The position numbers were made by a program, and so were the translations under genes. The notes beneath the pieces are model-generated. The model had not been told where the DNA came from and did no database searches. It saw only the letters and a list, made by a program, of their open reading frames with translations. 64,000 bases of DNA from Desulfacinum hydrothermale DSM 13146 (GTDB taxonomy: Bacteria; Desulfobacterota; Syntrophobacteria; Syntrophobacterales; DSM-9756), in assembly GCF_900176285.1 (NCBI RefSeq), contig NZ_FWXF01000012.1, forward strand, positions 36,797-100,796, given 5' to 3'. Of the stretch, positions 35,517 through 44,419 are shown one piece after another (position 1 is the stretch's first letter; each line of letters begins with the position of its first letter).

Positions 35517-35528
35517 AGATCGTCCCTC

Positions 35529-37382
35529 TTACTCGATGTAGATGGCCTTGAACTTACAGGTCTCGATGCATATTCCGCACCGGACGCACACTTCCTCGTC
35601 GATGCAGTGGCATTCCTTCTTGGCCCCGATGATGGCGTTTTCCGGACATCGACGCCGGCACAGGCCGCAGCCCGTGCACTTGTCCGTGTCGATCACATAG
35701 CGGATGAGCGGTTTGCAGATCTTGGCGGGGCATCTTTTTTCATGGACGTGGGCCTCGTATTCGTCCCGAAAGTACTTGAGGGTGCTGAGAACCGGGTTGG
35801 GCGCGCTCTTTCCCAGACCGCACAGGGCCGTTTCCCGGATGGTGTAGCAGAGCTCTTCGAGTTTTTCGATGTCGCCCGGCTGGGCACGCCCTTCGCACAT
35901 GCCCACCACCAGTTCATGCATGCGCTTCACACCCACCCGGCAGGGAATGCACTTGCCGCACGATTCCTCCACCAGGAAGTTCAAAAAATAGCGGGCCACG
36001 TCCACCATGCAGGTCTCTTCGTCCATGACGATCATGCCGCCCGAGCCCATCATGGATCCCGCTTCCTTGAGCTTTTCGAAATCCACGGGCAGATCGATCA
36101 TCCGGTCGGGCACGCAACCACCGGACGGACCGCCCGTTTGAACCGCCTTGAACCGGCGCCCTCCCGGGATCCCGCCGCCGATGTCGTAGATGATCCGCTT
36201 CAAGGGCGTGCCCATGGCCACTTCCACCAGGCCCGTGTTGTTGATCTTTCCCACCAGGGAGAAGATCTTGGTGCCCTTGGAGCGTTCGGTGCCGATGGAC
36301 GCGTACCAAGCGCCGCCGTTGTTGATGATCAGCGGCACATTGGCCCAAGTTTCCACGTTGTTCAGGTTGCTGGGCCGGTTCCACAGGCCTTTTTCCACCG
36401 TGTGGATGTGCTTGCCCCGGGGTTCGCCCACCTTGCCTTCCAGCGAGGCCATGAGCGCCGTGGACTCGCCGCAGATGAAGGCGCCCGCCCCGCGGTTCAC
36501 ATGCATGTCCAGGCTGAAGGAGGTGCCCAGGATGTTGTCTCCCAAAAGCCCGTACTGCTTGGCCTGCTCAATGGCCCACAGGGCGTTTTTCACCGCCATG
36601 GGATACTCGAAACGCACGTAGATGTAACCTTCCCGGGCCCCGATGGCATACGCCCCGATGATCATTCCCTCCAGAACCTGGTGGGGGTTTCCTTCCAGGA
36701 GCGAACGGTCCATGTAGGCCCCGGGATCCCCCTCGTCGGCGTTGCACATCACGTACTTGATGTCCCCATGGGCCCTCCGGCACGACTCCCATTTGACCCC
36801 GGCCGGAAAGCCGCCGCCGCCCCGACCGCGAAGCCCCGCCATCTTCACTTCCTCGATCACTTCCTCGGGGCTCATGCCGGAAAGCACCTTGGCCAGAGCC
36901 GAATACCCTCCCCGGGAAATGTAGTCGCCGATGTCCCGGACGAAATTGGACCCCGTGTCCTTAAAGACCATGCGCTCCTGCTTGGCAAAAAACGGGATTT
37001 CGTACTCGTGCACGATCTTCTCGCCCGTGGTGGGATCCACGTAGAGGAGCTCTTCAATCACCTCGTCGGCCAGGACGCTGCGCTCGACGATCGCCTCCAC
37101 CTGATCCGCCTTCACCCGCTGATAGAAGATCTCCTCGGGTTCGATCACCACGATGGGCCCCGCGGCGCAAAAGCCGTTGCAGCCCGTGGGCACCACCAGA
37201 AAATCGCGCGCCACCCCCCGTTCTTCCAAGACCCGGTTGAACGCGTCCACCAGCCTTTCGGCACCCTGAGAATGGCAGCCCGTACCGTTGCACACCCGGA
37301 TGCGTTTGCGGATGTGCCGGCGCCTTTCGATGATCTGCTGTCGCAGGGCGTCCAGATCCTGAATGCTCTTGAGCCGCTCCAT
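35529..37382 (-). CDS. nuoF: NADH-quinone oxidoreductase subunit F, long form with extra Fe-S domains
   Basis: The 617-residue protein is longer than E. coli NuoF. It has an N-terminal thioredoxin-like [2Fe-2S] domain (VCNGTGCHSQGAERL, GCNGFCAAGP) and the FMN/NADH core (GLRGRGGGGFPAGVKWE, MCNADEGDPGAYMDRSLLEGNP). An SLBB region and cluster N3 (SCGKCIPCRVGVKRMHELV) follow, then two C-terminal [4Fe-4S] motifs (CTGCGLCRRRCPENAI, CVRCGICIETCKFKAI). This layout is shared with HydB/HndC of bifurcating hydrogenases and NADP-type dehydrogenases. Start ATG 37382 follows GGGAG. It oxidises NADH for the complex. Confidence 0.92.
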   Translation of the reverse strand: MERLKSIQDLDALRQQIIERRRHIRKRIRVCNGTGCHSQGAERLVDAFNRVLEERGVARDFLVVPTGCNGFCAAGPIVVIEPEEIFYQRVKADQVEAIVERSVLADEVIEELLYVDPTTGEKIVHEYEIPFFAKQERMVFKDTGSNFVRDIGDYISRGGYSALAKVLSGMSPEEVIEEVKMAGLRGRGGGGFPAGVKWESCRRAHGDIKYVMCNADEGDPGAYMDRSLLEGNPHQVLEGMIIGAYAIGAREGYIYVRFEYPMAVKNALWAIEQAKQYGLLGDNILGTSFSLDMHVNRGAGAFICGESTALMASLEGKVGEPRGKHIHTVEKGLWNRPSNLNNVETWANVPLIINNGGAWYASIGTERSKGTKIFSLVGKINNTGLVEVAMGTPLKRIIYDIGGGIPGGRRFKAVQTGGPSGGCVPDRMIDLPVDFEKLKEAGSMMGSGGMIVMDEETCMVDVARYFLNFLVEESCGKCIPCRVGVKRMHELVVGMCEGRAQPGDIEKLEELCYTIRETALCGLGKSAPNPVLSTLKYFRDEYEAHVHEKRCPAKICKPLIRYVIDTDKCTGCGLCRRRCPENAIIGAKKECHCIDEEVCVRCGICIETCKFKAIYIE

Positions 37383-37393
37383 GGTTCTCCCGC

Positions 37394-37864
37394 TCACGCG
37401 CTCTGTTTCTCGATCTCTTTGACGAGCGCCGCCATCTTGTTGGGGGTCATTTCACTGTGAGTTTCCCCATTCACCACCACCACCGGCGCCGACGCACAGG
37501 CCCCCACGCAGTTGACCGTCTCCAGGGTGATGGCCAGATCTTCGGTGGTCTGACCGGGATCCAGCCCCAGATCCTGCCTGACACGGTCCAACAGCTTGGG
37601 CGCACCCCTCACGTGGCAGGCCGTTCCCGTGCACACATGAACGATGGTGCGGCCCCGCGGCGTGAGACTGAACACCTTGAAGAAGGTGGCCACACTGTAG
37701 ACATGACTGACGGGCATGCCCAGGCATTGGGCAATCCGGACGATGCTCTCCCGGGGCAGGTAGTTGAAGTGATGGTTCACATCCAGCATGATCTGTAGGA
37801 GCGATTCCGGCTTGGCGCCCCACCGATCGATGATCGCATCCACATCCTGAAGAATGTTTTCCAT
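37394..37864 (-). CDS. nuoE: NADH-quinone oxidoreductase subunit E
   Basis: The 156-residue protein begins MENILQDVDAIIDRW and carries the thioredoxin-like [2Fe-2S] ligands in VCTGTACHVRGA and VNCVGACASAP. It is the first gene of the nuo operon. GGAGG stands nine bases before the start. The frame upstream of 37864 is not family-like. Confidence 0.93.
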   Translation of the reverse strand: MENILQDVDAIIDRWGAKPESLLQIMLDVNHHFNYLPRESIVRIAQCLGMPVSHVYSVATFFKVFSLTPRGRTIVHVCTGTACHVRGAPKLLDRVRQDLGLDPGQTTEDLAITLETVNCVGACASAPVVVVNGETHSEMTPNKMAALVKEIEKQSA

Positions 37865-37942
37865 CGAAAGAGGCCTCCACGCTGCTCGTTGGGGGCTAGA
37901 GGTTGGATCGGGCGAGGGAGCACGGAAAGACAAGTGATTTTT

Positions 37943-37981
37943 TGCACAACGTCGCCTCGCCGTCAAGGGAAAAATTGTGCA
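37943..37981. promoter_or_regulatory. Inverted repeat and weak promoter upstream of nuoE
   Basis: A perfect 7-bp inverted repeat (TGCACAA at 37943-37949 and TTGTGCA at 37975-37981) lies about 80-120 bases upstream of nuoE. Between its arms on the minus strand is TTGACG, a fair -35, with only an A-rich -10 candidate. It may be an operator for the nuo operon. It also follows the stop of the kinase gene. Confidence 0.35.
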
Positions 37982-38023
37982 TTCAGAACCTTTTCCGCGC
38001 CGTGCGAGGCCCGGCGCCTGCCT

Positions 38024-39115
38024 TCAGGCCGCGTGGACCACCACCCGAAAGATGGATCCTTCCCCCTTGCGGCTCACCACCTGGATGGTGCCGCCGTGGG
38101 CGCGGACGATCTTGCGGACGATGGCCAGGCCCAGACCCGTCCCTTCCTGCTCCCGCACCTCCCGATCCTTGGCCCTGTAAAACTGCTCGAAGACGAAGGG
38201 GACCTCCCTTTCGTCGATACCCACGCCCGTGTCTTCCACTTCCACCTGGACCGACCCGTTCTGGCCCCGGGCCCGGATGGTCACCCGCCCGCCGACCCGA
38301 TTGTACTTGATGGCGTTGGAGATCAGGTTGCTCAAAACCTCCCGAAAGGTGTCCGGATCCGCATGGATCCGGGGAAGGTCCTGGGGGATCTCCACGTGGA
38401 GCGAGACGTTTTTTTGCCGCGCTGCCCATTCCAGGCCCTTGAGCGCTTCATCCAGGCATGCGCGCAGATCCACCGCTTGCAGCCGGCTGACGATATTTTC
38501 CTCGCTCAAACGGCTCATGTCCAGCCAGTCGTTGATGAGCGCCATGAGGGATTCCAGCCGATCCTTGGCCCGCTGGAGCATCTCCCGCTGGCTTTCGCTC
38601 AGATCCCCGCCGATTCCCGCCAGAAGCACTTCAAAATACTGAAGAATCGCTGCCAGAGGGGAGCGGAGCTGATGGGTGACCATGGTCACGAAGTTTCGTT
38701 CCATGGCCTCCTTCTCTTCCCGAAGCGCCCGGGATTCCAAATCCAGTCGGCGCTTTTCCAGCCCGCGCCGCACCGCGATGAGCAGTTCGTCCGGCGTAAA
38801 GGGCTTGGGAAGATAGTCGTAGGCCCCTTCCTTCATGGCCGCCACGGCGCCCTCGACGGTGGCATAGCCCGTGATGATGACCGTGACGATGGAGGGATCG
38901 TAGGCGTGGATGCGCCGCACCACCTCCACCCCGTCCATGTCGGCCATCTTGAAATCCACTAGGACCAGATCGTGGGGCTCCCGCATGAGCAGCTCCAGCC
39001 CCTCGCGGCCACTGGAGGCCAGGCCGACGGTCATGCCCTCCCGGGCCAGAACCCGGCGGCACGACACGCGGGCGATCTCTTCATCGTCGATCACCAGAAC
39101 CTTCGGTGGATCCAC
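38024..39115 (-). CDS. Response-regulator/histidine-kinase protein (REC-HisKA-HATPase)
   Basis: The 363-residue soluble protein starts at GTG 39115 (VDPPKVLVIDDEE) behind GAGGGGG. Residues 1-120 are a receiver domain with acceptor Asp54 (VLVDFKMADMDG) and Lys104 (PKPF). A short coiled linker leads to HisKA with the phospho-His148 in MVTHQLRSPLAAI. The ATPase domain follows, with NLISNAIKYN, VEDTGVGID and GTGLGLAIVRKIV. There is no input sensor or membrane part, so its own receiver probably controls it. It lies just upstream of nuoE on the same strand; target unknown. Confidence 0.88.
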   Translation of the reverse strand: MDPPKVLVIDDEEIARVSCRRVLAREGMTVGLASSGREGLELLMREPHDLVLVDFKMADMDGVEVVRRIHAYDPSIVTVIITGYATVEGAVAAMKEGAYDYLPKPFTPDELLIAVRRGLEKRRLDLESRALREEKEAMERNFVTMVTHQLRSPLAAILQYFEVLLAGIGGDLSESQREMLQRAKDRLESLMALINDWLDMSRLSEENIVSRLQAVDLRACLDEALKGLEWAARQKNVSLHVEIPQDLPRIHADPDTFREVLSNLISNAIKYNRVGGRVTIRARGQNGSVQVEVEDTGVGIDEREVPFVFEQFYRAKDREVREQEGTGLGLAIVRKIVRAHGGTIQVVSRKGEGSIFRVVVHAA

Positions 39116-39254
39116 TCTGCGCCCCCTCGATTCACCGGGAACCCCACCCTTCGTCCGGCAGATTGGGACCGGTCCATCAGCCTTTTGGAAGGCCGTGGCC
39201 CTGAGCGGCGGCCTTCGCAACGGCGTGGCAATAGCCCATCGGGCCGCAGGCCCT

Positions 39255-39674
39255 TCACGCCCGCCTGCGGGCTATCAATTCGGCGACTCTGTCCAGAAGC
39301 TCTTTGGGTTTGAAGGGCTTGTCCAGGTAATCATCGGGCTCCGGCAGCGACCCCATGTCCTCGGGATCGTCGAAGGCGAAGCGCGATCCCGTATCCGATC
39401 GCACGCTGGAAACCATGAGGATGGGAATGTTCTTGTAGGCCGCCAACCGAGGGTCGGAGCGAAGGGAACTCACCAGGCTGAACCCCTCGAAGATGCTCTC
39501 CATCATGATGTCCAAGATGATGAGATCGGGGTTTTCTTCCTGAACCTTTTGGAGTCCTTGCTTGCCGTCACTTGCGATCACCACTTGGTAATCGTCCGCC
39601 AAGAGAATCATCTTGGTCGACTTGGCGAAATCCGCATCATCGTCCACAATGAGGATCTTTCCCTTCGTCGCCAT
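39255..39674 (-). CDS. Single-domain response regulator
   Basis: The 139-residue receiver has ILIVDDDADFAKS, acceptor Asp55 in LIILDIMMES and a late lysine in YLDKPFKPKELLDRVAELI. A 20-residue insertion (SVRSDTGSRFAFDDPEDMGSL) before the last strand is also seen in some Desulfobacterota regulators. There is no output domain. It probably passes phosphate within a relay, perhaps with the neighbouring kinase. Confidence 0.87.
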   Translation of the reverse strand: MATKGKILIVDDDADFAKSTKMILLADDYQVVIASDGKQGLQKVQEENPDLIILDIMMESIFEGFSLVSSLRSDPRLAAYKNIPILMVSSVRSDTGSRFAFDDPEDMGSLPEPDDYLDKPFKPKELLDRVAELIARRRA

Positions 39675-39800
39675 GGCATTCCCTCCGGGGCTAGAGGCAG
39701 GTCCGATGCAGAAGTAAGGGCGCCTGGGAATGTGAAATTGTTCTTTAACCTAGCGGGCCGTGCGGCCCGTGTCAACACGCTTTTGGTCGGTCGATCTTCT

Positions 39801-40391
39801 TCAGAAGACGTAGAAGAAGTCTTCTTCCATATGAAAGCGCAGCCTTTTGAGCATCAAGGCCACGTCCTTGGTCTTGCCGTCCATGGTCATGAAGTAGTCC
39901 TCCAGGGTGGCCTTGACCTCAAAACCCAACTGACGGAAGGCGCGAAGCGCCAACTGGTTCTCCGTGAGCACCTTGGCCTTGAGGAAGTAAAGGCCCCGCA
40001 AGGTGGCGATCTCCACCAGTTCCTTGATCAAGGAGGAGCCCAGGCCGAGCTTTCGATAATCGGTGCCCACCACCACGTAGACCTCGGCCACGTGCCGGTA
40101 GGCTCCCACCATGCGATTGAGAGACGCCAGGCCCACAATCCCCGCCCGCTGGGCGCTCCACGCCGCCAGGGGCGTCACGCGATCGTAATCCAACCGCCTG
40201 ATCCAGCGACTGACCGTGCGGGGGTCTGGCACCTGCTCCCGGAACCCTTCCACCTCGTGATCGGGGATATCATGAAAAAACGCCCGGACAGCCTCCTCAT
40301 CTTCGCCCGTGAGAAAGCGCAGGGTGACGACTTCGCCGTTGTTGAGCACGCATTCCTTGGGTTGGGGCCGATCGCCTGGGCTTCGGTTCAT
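39801..40391 (-). CDS. GNAT-family N-acetyltransferase
   Basis: The 196-residue protein has a GNAT fold with the acetyl-CoA site in EVYVVVGTDYRKLGLGSSLIKELVEIA and a following FLKAKVLTENQLALRAFRQLGF strand-helix. The C terminus (RFHMEEDFFYVF) is aromatic-rich. Substrate is unknown; it resembles the single-domain acetyltransferases often found next to CoA-ligase Pat/AcsA-type proteins, but no such gene is here. Confidence 0.78.
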   Translation of the reverse strand: MNRSPGDRPQPKECVLNNGEVVTLRFLTGEDEEAVRAFFHDIPDHEVEGFREQVPDPRTVSRWIRRLDYDRVTPLAAWSAQRAGIVGLASLNRMVGAYRHVAEVYVVVGTDYRKLGLGSSLIKELVEIATLRGLYFLKAKVLTENQLALRAFRQLGFEVKATLEDYFMTMDGKTKDVALMLKRLRFHMEEDFFYVF

Positions 40392-40630
40392 GTGATTCCC
40401 TCATCATTTCGGACCTTTGAGGTCCTCGTGGCCAAGAAAGAATCCCGCGATCCGCGAACCTGTTGTATAAGAACAGAACTCTCTTGCATGGGTGTAGGGT
40501 TGAAAAAGACTTTAGCGGAAACTTTGGCGCGGCACAAGACCGTCTTCCCCCTTAAGGACCCCCAAAGGATCTCCCTGGGCTTGCGGCATCCAGGGGGCAA
40601 CCGGCAAACCGGCAGAAGAGGAGACTTACC

Positions 40631-41443
40631 ATGCTCGATACGGCGACGGTTGGCTTCATCGGTGGCGGAAACATGGGCGAAGCACTCATCCGCGGGATCC
40701 TCCAAGCGGGGCTTCTTGCCCCGGAACGGCTCGTGGTCTTCGACGTGAGCCGTGAACGCCTGGAGCATCTGGAGGGGGCCTACGGGGTGGTTCGAGCGGA
40801 AACGCTTTCGGCCTGTGCCCAGGCCAGCCAGGTGATCATCGTGGCGGTCAAGCCTCAGAACATGGGCGAAGTCCTGGAGTCGATGGCGCCATCCACACCG
40901 CATCGCCCGCTCGTTATCAGCATCGCCGCCGGCGTACCCATCCAGACCATCGAGGCCGCCCTTCCCCAGGGAATCCCGGTGATCCGGGTCATGCCCAACA
41001 CCCCTGCCCTGGTCCAGCAGGGCGCCAGCGCCCTGGCCAGGGGAACCCATGCGGAAGACACTCACATGGAAGCGGCGCTCACCCTCTTTCGATCCGTCGG
41101 CATCGCCCATGAACTGGACGAGAAGCTCCTGGACGCCGTCACCGGCCTGTCGGGAAGCGGGCCCGCCTACGTGCTCCATTTTCTGGAGTCGCTCACCGAC
41201 GGTGGGGTGCTCATGGGTATCCCGCGCCCGGTGGCCAGGGACCTGGTGGTGCAAACCGTCATGGGCACAGCCCGCATGATCCTGGAGACCGGGCGCCATC
41301 CTTCGCAACTGAAAGACATGGTCACCTCCCCCGGCGGGACCACAATCCACGGGCTGGAGGTGCTGGAAAAGGAAGGGGTCCGCGGGGCCATCATGGGCGC
41401 CGTGCGGGCCGCCACGGAGCGTTCCAAGGCCCTGGGCGGCTGA
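40631..41443 (+). CDS. proC: Pyrroline-5-carboxylate reductase
   Basis: The 270-residue protein starts after AGAGGAG. It has the NAD(P)-binding GFIGGGNMGEALIRGIL, VIIVAVKPQNMGEVL, MPNTPALVQQGASAL and the ProC signature region LDAVTGLSGSGPAYVLHFLESLTDGGVLMGIPR with TSPGGTTIHGLEVLE. It makes proline from pyrroline-5-carboxylate. Confidence 0.95.
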   Translation: MLDTATVGFIGGGNMGEALIRGILQAGLLAPERLVVFDVSRERLEHLEGAYGVVRAETLSACAQASQVIIVAVKPQNMGEVLESMAPSTPHRPLVISIAAGVPIQTIEAALPQGIPVIRVMPNTPALVQQGASALARGTHAEDTHMEAALTLFRSVGIAHELDEKLLDAVTGLSGSGPAYVLHFLESLTDGGVLMGIPRPVARDLVVQTVMGTARMILETGRHPSQLKDMVTSPGGTTIHGLEVLEKEGVRGAIMGAVRAATERSKALGG

Positions 41444-41635
41444 CACCCCGGGGAATGGATCCTGAAACAGCCAGGAAAGTCCCCTTTCGCCCAGACCCGG
41501 TGGCTGGGATCAGCCGTGAAGACGCGCCGGCAAATTGCGACGCGCAGGAGTAGAGGTCCTGCGATTGTCTTTCCATGGGGGCCGCAGGACCTTCTCCTGT
41601 CCGACCACCGAGGTTCAGTCAAGTTCCTCACCCCA

Positions 41636-42946
41636 TTAGGCCACCACAACCCGGTTCCGGCCCTCTTCTTTGGCCAGGTACAGGGCCCGATCCGCCCGAT
41701 GGAAGACGTCTTCCGGGGCCCCGTCGGAATCCTCCACCTGGGCCACACCCAGGCTCAGTGTCACTTGGAAGAACTCGCCTCCACATTGGAAGCGGATCTT
41801 TTCGGCCTGCACTCGGATGCGTTCCGCCACGGCCGGGGCGTCGTCCTTGGAGGTCGCCGGCAACACCACCACGAATTCTTCGCCCCCGTAACGGGCCAGC
41901 ATGTCCGAATCCCTCAGGGCTTGGCTCGTTCTTTTGGCGATCTCTTTCAGGCACTGGTCCCCGCTGGCGTGCCCATAGGTGTCGTTGACCTTTTTGAAGT
42001 GGTCCAAGTCGAGCACCACCAGGGAAAAGGGAATCCCTTGGGATCGATACCGGGCCCACTCCTCCCGGAGCCTTTGTTCGTAGGCTCGGCGGTTCGGCAC
42101 TTCCGTCAAGCCGTCCAACAGGGCTTGTTGTTCCAACCGGGGGATGAGGCGGGTCTTTTTTTGAAGCTGAACGAAGGTGGTGCGCATGGACAGAAAACGG
42201 TCCTGAAGTTGCGTCAGCTTGCCGGCCAGATCCGTCAGACGCGCCTCATCCTTGCGCTTTCTTTCGTCGATGAGTTGCTGGAACTGGCAAAGTTGTTCTT
42301 CCATGCGGGCCTTGAGCTGCTCCAGGGTGTGACTCCATTTGAGAGAAGAGCCAAGCTGTTCGATCTTCTGCCCGGCCTCCTCCGCGCAGTGGGAAAGGGC
42401 TCCATCGGCATCAACCGCTTGGAGGAGGCCCCGAATATGATGGTCCAACGTGGCAAAGTGCTTGTTCATCACCCCCACAAAATGCCCGAGTCGCCGCCGC
42501 TCCGAGCCCATCTGGACCACATAGTCCTGGAACACCTGAAAGATTTGCCCCATGAGCGGCAAGATACTCTCCACGTCCTCGCATCGGTCCAGCTGGTCCT
42601 GATGCTCTTGAAGGCGCTTGAGGGCTGCCCCTTCAAGCCCCGGATACTCTTCGTCCATGATGACGCTCAGGGCTTCTTTGAATTTTTCCAGGTAGCCCTC
42701 CTTGATCTTTTGAAATTCCCCACGGAAATTCCCAGCAGACTCCGCACGGGGCCATGAGGACCGGACCGGCTCGCCGGGTGCCATCAAACGGGTCTCTAAC
42801 CTTGAAATCAAAGACTGCTGCCGCTGAAGCGACAAGCAGAGACTTTCGACCGTCACGTTCCGCCCGCTGGCCCGATGTTCCTTGAGCACCCCGATGACTG
42901 CGGAAGCCATGTCCTGCAGCACCTCTTCCAAATCACTTCGCCCCAC
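41636..42946 (-). CDS. Diguanylate cyclase (GGDEF domain)
   Basis: The 436-residue protein starts at GTG 42946 (VGRSDLEEVL), just behind AAAGGGGG. The first 270 residues are predicted helical and coiled-coil without membrane segments. The last 165 form a GGDEF domain with active-site motif RYGGEEF, substrate loop DHFKKVNDTYGHASGDQCL and a final ADRALYLAKEEGRNRV. The preserved GGEEF implies cyclic-di-GMP synthesis. No clear RxxD inhibitory site precedes the active site. The coiled N-terminal region resembles the DUF1631/YddV-like helical sensors only loosely. Confidence 0.88.
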   Translation of the reverse strand: MGRSDLEEVLQDMASAVIGVLKEHRASGRNVTVESLCLSLQRQQSLISRLETRLMAPGEPVRSSWPRAESAGNFRGEFQKIKEGYLEKFKEALSVIMDEEYPGLEGAALKRLQEHQDQLDRCEDVESILPLMGQIFQVFQDYVVQMGSERRRLGHFVGVMNKHFATLDHHIRGLLQAVDADGALSHCAEEAGQKIEQLGSSLKWSHTLEQLKARMEEQLCQFQQLIDERKRKDEARLTDLAGKLTQLQDRFLSMRTTFVQLQKKTRLIPRLEQQALLDGLTEVPNRRAYEQRLREEWARYRSQGIPFSLVVLDLDHFKKVNDTYGHASGDQCLKEIAKRTSQALRDSDMLARYGGEEFVVVLPATSKDDAPAVAERIRVQAEKIRFQCGGEFFQVTLSLGVAQVEDSDGAPEDVFHRADRALYLAKEEGRNRVVVA

Positions 42947-43039
42947 TTTGCCCCCTTTCAATAATCAATCTTTCCCCATGGCTTCGGCTCCTTACCCACG
43001 GCCCCGAACCGATCCAGTTCCAAGGCATGCAGAACCCGT

Positions 43040-44419
43040 TCAGCCCGTTGAAATGGCGTACTTTTCCAATTTGTAGCGCAGAGTCCCCCGGGGGATGCCT
43101 AGAAGTTTGGCCGCCTGAGAGATGTTGCCGCCGCTCCGAGCCAGGGCCTCTTCCAAAAGTTTCCGTGTGAAGCGCTCCACCTCCGCTTCCAGATCGATCG
43201 TTGCCTGGACCCCGTCGAATCCGCCCTCCCTGCTCAGTGCCTGCGAACCGACGGAAGCGGCGATCTCCCGGGGCACCATGTCCACATCCAGGGCCTGCCC
43301 GTCGTGCATGATGCAGATGCGCCCAATCACGTTTTTGAGCTCTCGCACGTTGCCGGGCCAGGAATAGCGCCGAAAAAGATCCTGCGCTTCAGGGGTGATG
43401 CGCGCAAAACGTCGCCCGAACTTCTGCGCATACTGGGACAGGAAGAACTTGGCCAGGGCCTCGATATCCGCCGGGCGACTTCGCAAAGGCGGCAACTGGA
43501 TGGGAAAGATATTGAGCCGATAATAGAGGTCTTCTCTGAACCGTTTTTCCTGAACGGCCCTGTGCAAGTCGCTGTTGGTGGCCGCCACGATGCGCACATC
43601 CACGGCGCGGTTGCGGGTCCCTCCGAGACGCCGCACCTTCTTGTCTTCCAGGACTCGAAGCAGTTTCGCCTGGAGTCCCAGATCCATATCTCCGATCTCG
43701 TCCAGAAAGATGGTCCCGCCTTCTGCCGCTTCAAAAAGGCCCGCCCGGGCTCTGGATGCCCCCGAGAAGGCCCCCTTCTCATAGCCGAAAAGTTCACTTT
43801 CCAGGAGGGACTCGGGCAGGGCGGCGCAGTTGACTTCCAGGAAGGGGCGTTTGCATCGCTCGCTGAGCTGGTGCACCCTTCGGGCCACCAGCTCCTTTCC
43901 CGTTCCGCTTTCGCCCGTGATGAGCACGGTTGTTTCCGGGTGTTTGGCCACCTCAGCGACCTGATCCAGAACCTTGCGGAACTGGGGGCTCTCCGCCACG
44001 ATGGGGTCGCCCTTCCCGCCGTGTCGTCCGCTGAGGTAATCCACCTCCCGCTTGAGCCGTTGGGTCACCAGGGCCAGTTTGACGATGAGCTTGATGGCAT
44101 CAGCCTTGAAAGGCTTTTTCAGGTAATCGTACGCCCCCGCCTTGATGGCCTGCACCGCTGATTCCACCGACGCATAGCCCGTAATGACGATGACCAGAAG
44201 AGACGGATCCCGCTCCTTGGCCTCCTTCAAAACGTCCAGACCGGACATGTCCGGGAGATTGAGGTCCAGCAACACCAGGTCAACGGACTGGGCCGACAGA
44301 AGCTCCAAGGCCTCGGAACCGGCGGACGCCACCCGCGTCCAGTACCCCTCCTCCCCAAGGATCCGTTCCAGATTCTCACAGATAAAGGGCTCATCGTCCA
44401 CGACCAAGATCCGTTCCAT
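43040..44419 (-). CDS. Sigma-54-dependent response regulator (NtrC family)
   Basis: The 459-residue protein starts MERILVVDDEP behind AAGGAG. It has a receiver (acceptor Asp52 in VLLDLNLPD) and an AAA+ core with Walker A GESGTGKE, the sigma-54 contact loop, Walker B GTIFLDEIGDM and arginine finger region FREDLYYRLNIFPI. A C-terminal Fis-type helix-turn-helix (NISQAAKLLGIPRGTLRYKL) closes the protein. The contact loop is GAFSGA, with Ser for the usual Thr. It overlaps the end of the kinase gene by 29 bases, so the two form a two-component pair. A likely target is the sigma-54 promoter at 47636. Confidence 0.93.
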   Translation of the reverse strand: MERILVVDDEPFICENLERILGEEGYWTRVASAGSEALELLSAQSVDLVLLDLNLPDMSGLDVLKEAKERDPSLLVIVITGYASVESAVQAIKAGAYDYLKKPFKADAIKLIVKLALVTQRLKREVDYLSGRHGGKGDPIVAESPQFRKVLDQVAEVAKHPETTVLITGESGTGKELVARRVHQLSERCKRPFLEVNCAALPESLLESELFGYEKGAFSGASRARAGLFEAAEGGTIFLDEIGDMDLGLQAKLLRVLEDKKVRRLGGTRNRAVDVRIVAATNSDLHRAVQEKRFREDLYYRLNIFPIQLPPLRSRPADIEALAKFFLSQYAQKFGRRFARITPEAQDLFRRYSWPGNVRELKNVIGRICIMHDGQALDVDMVPREIAASVGSQALSREGGFDGVQATIDLEAEVERFTRKLLEEALARSGGNISQAAKLLGIPRGTLRYKLEKYAISTG

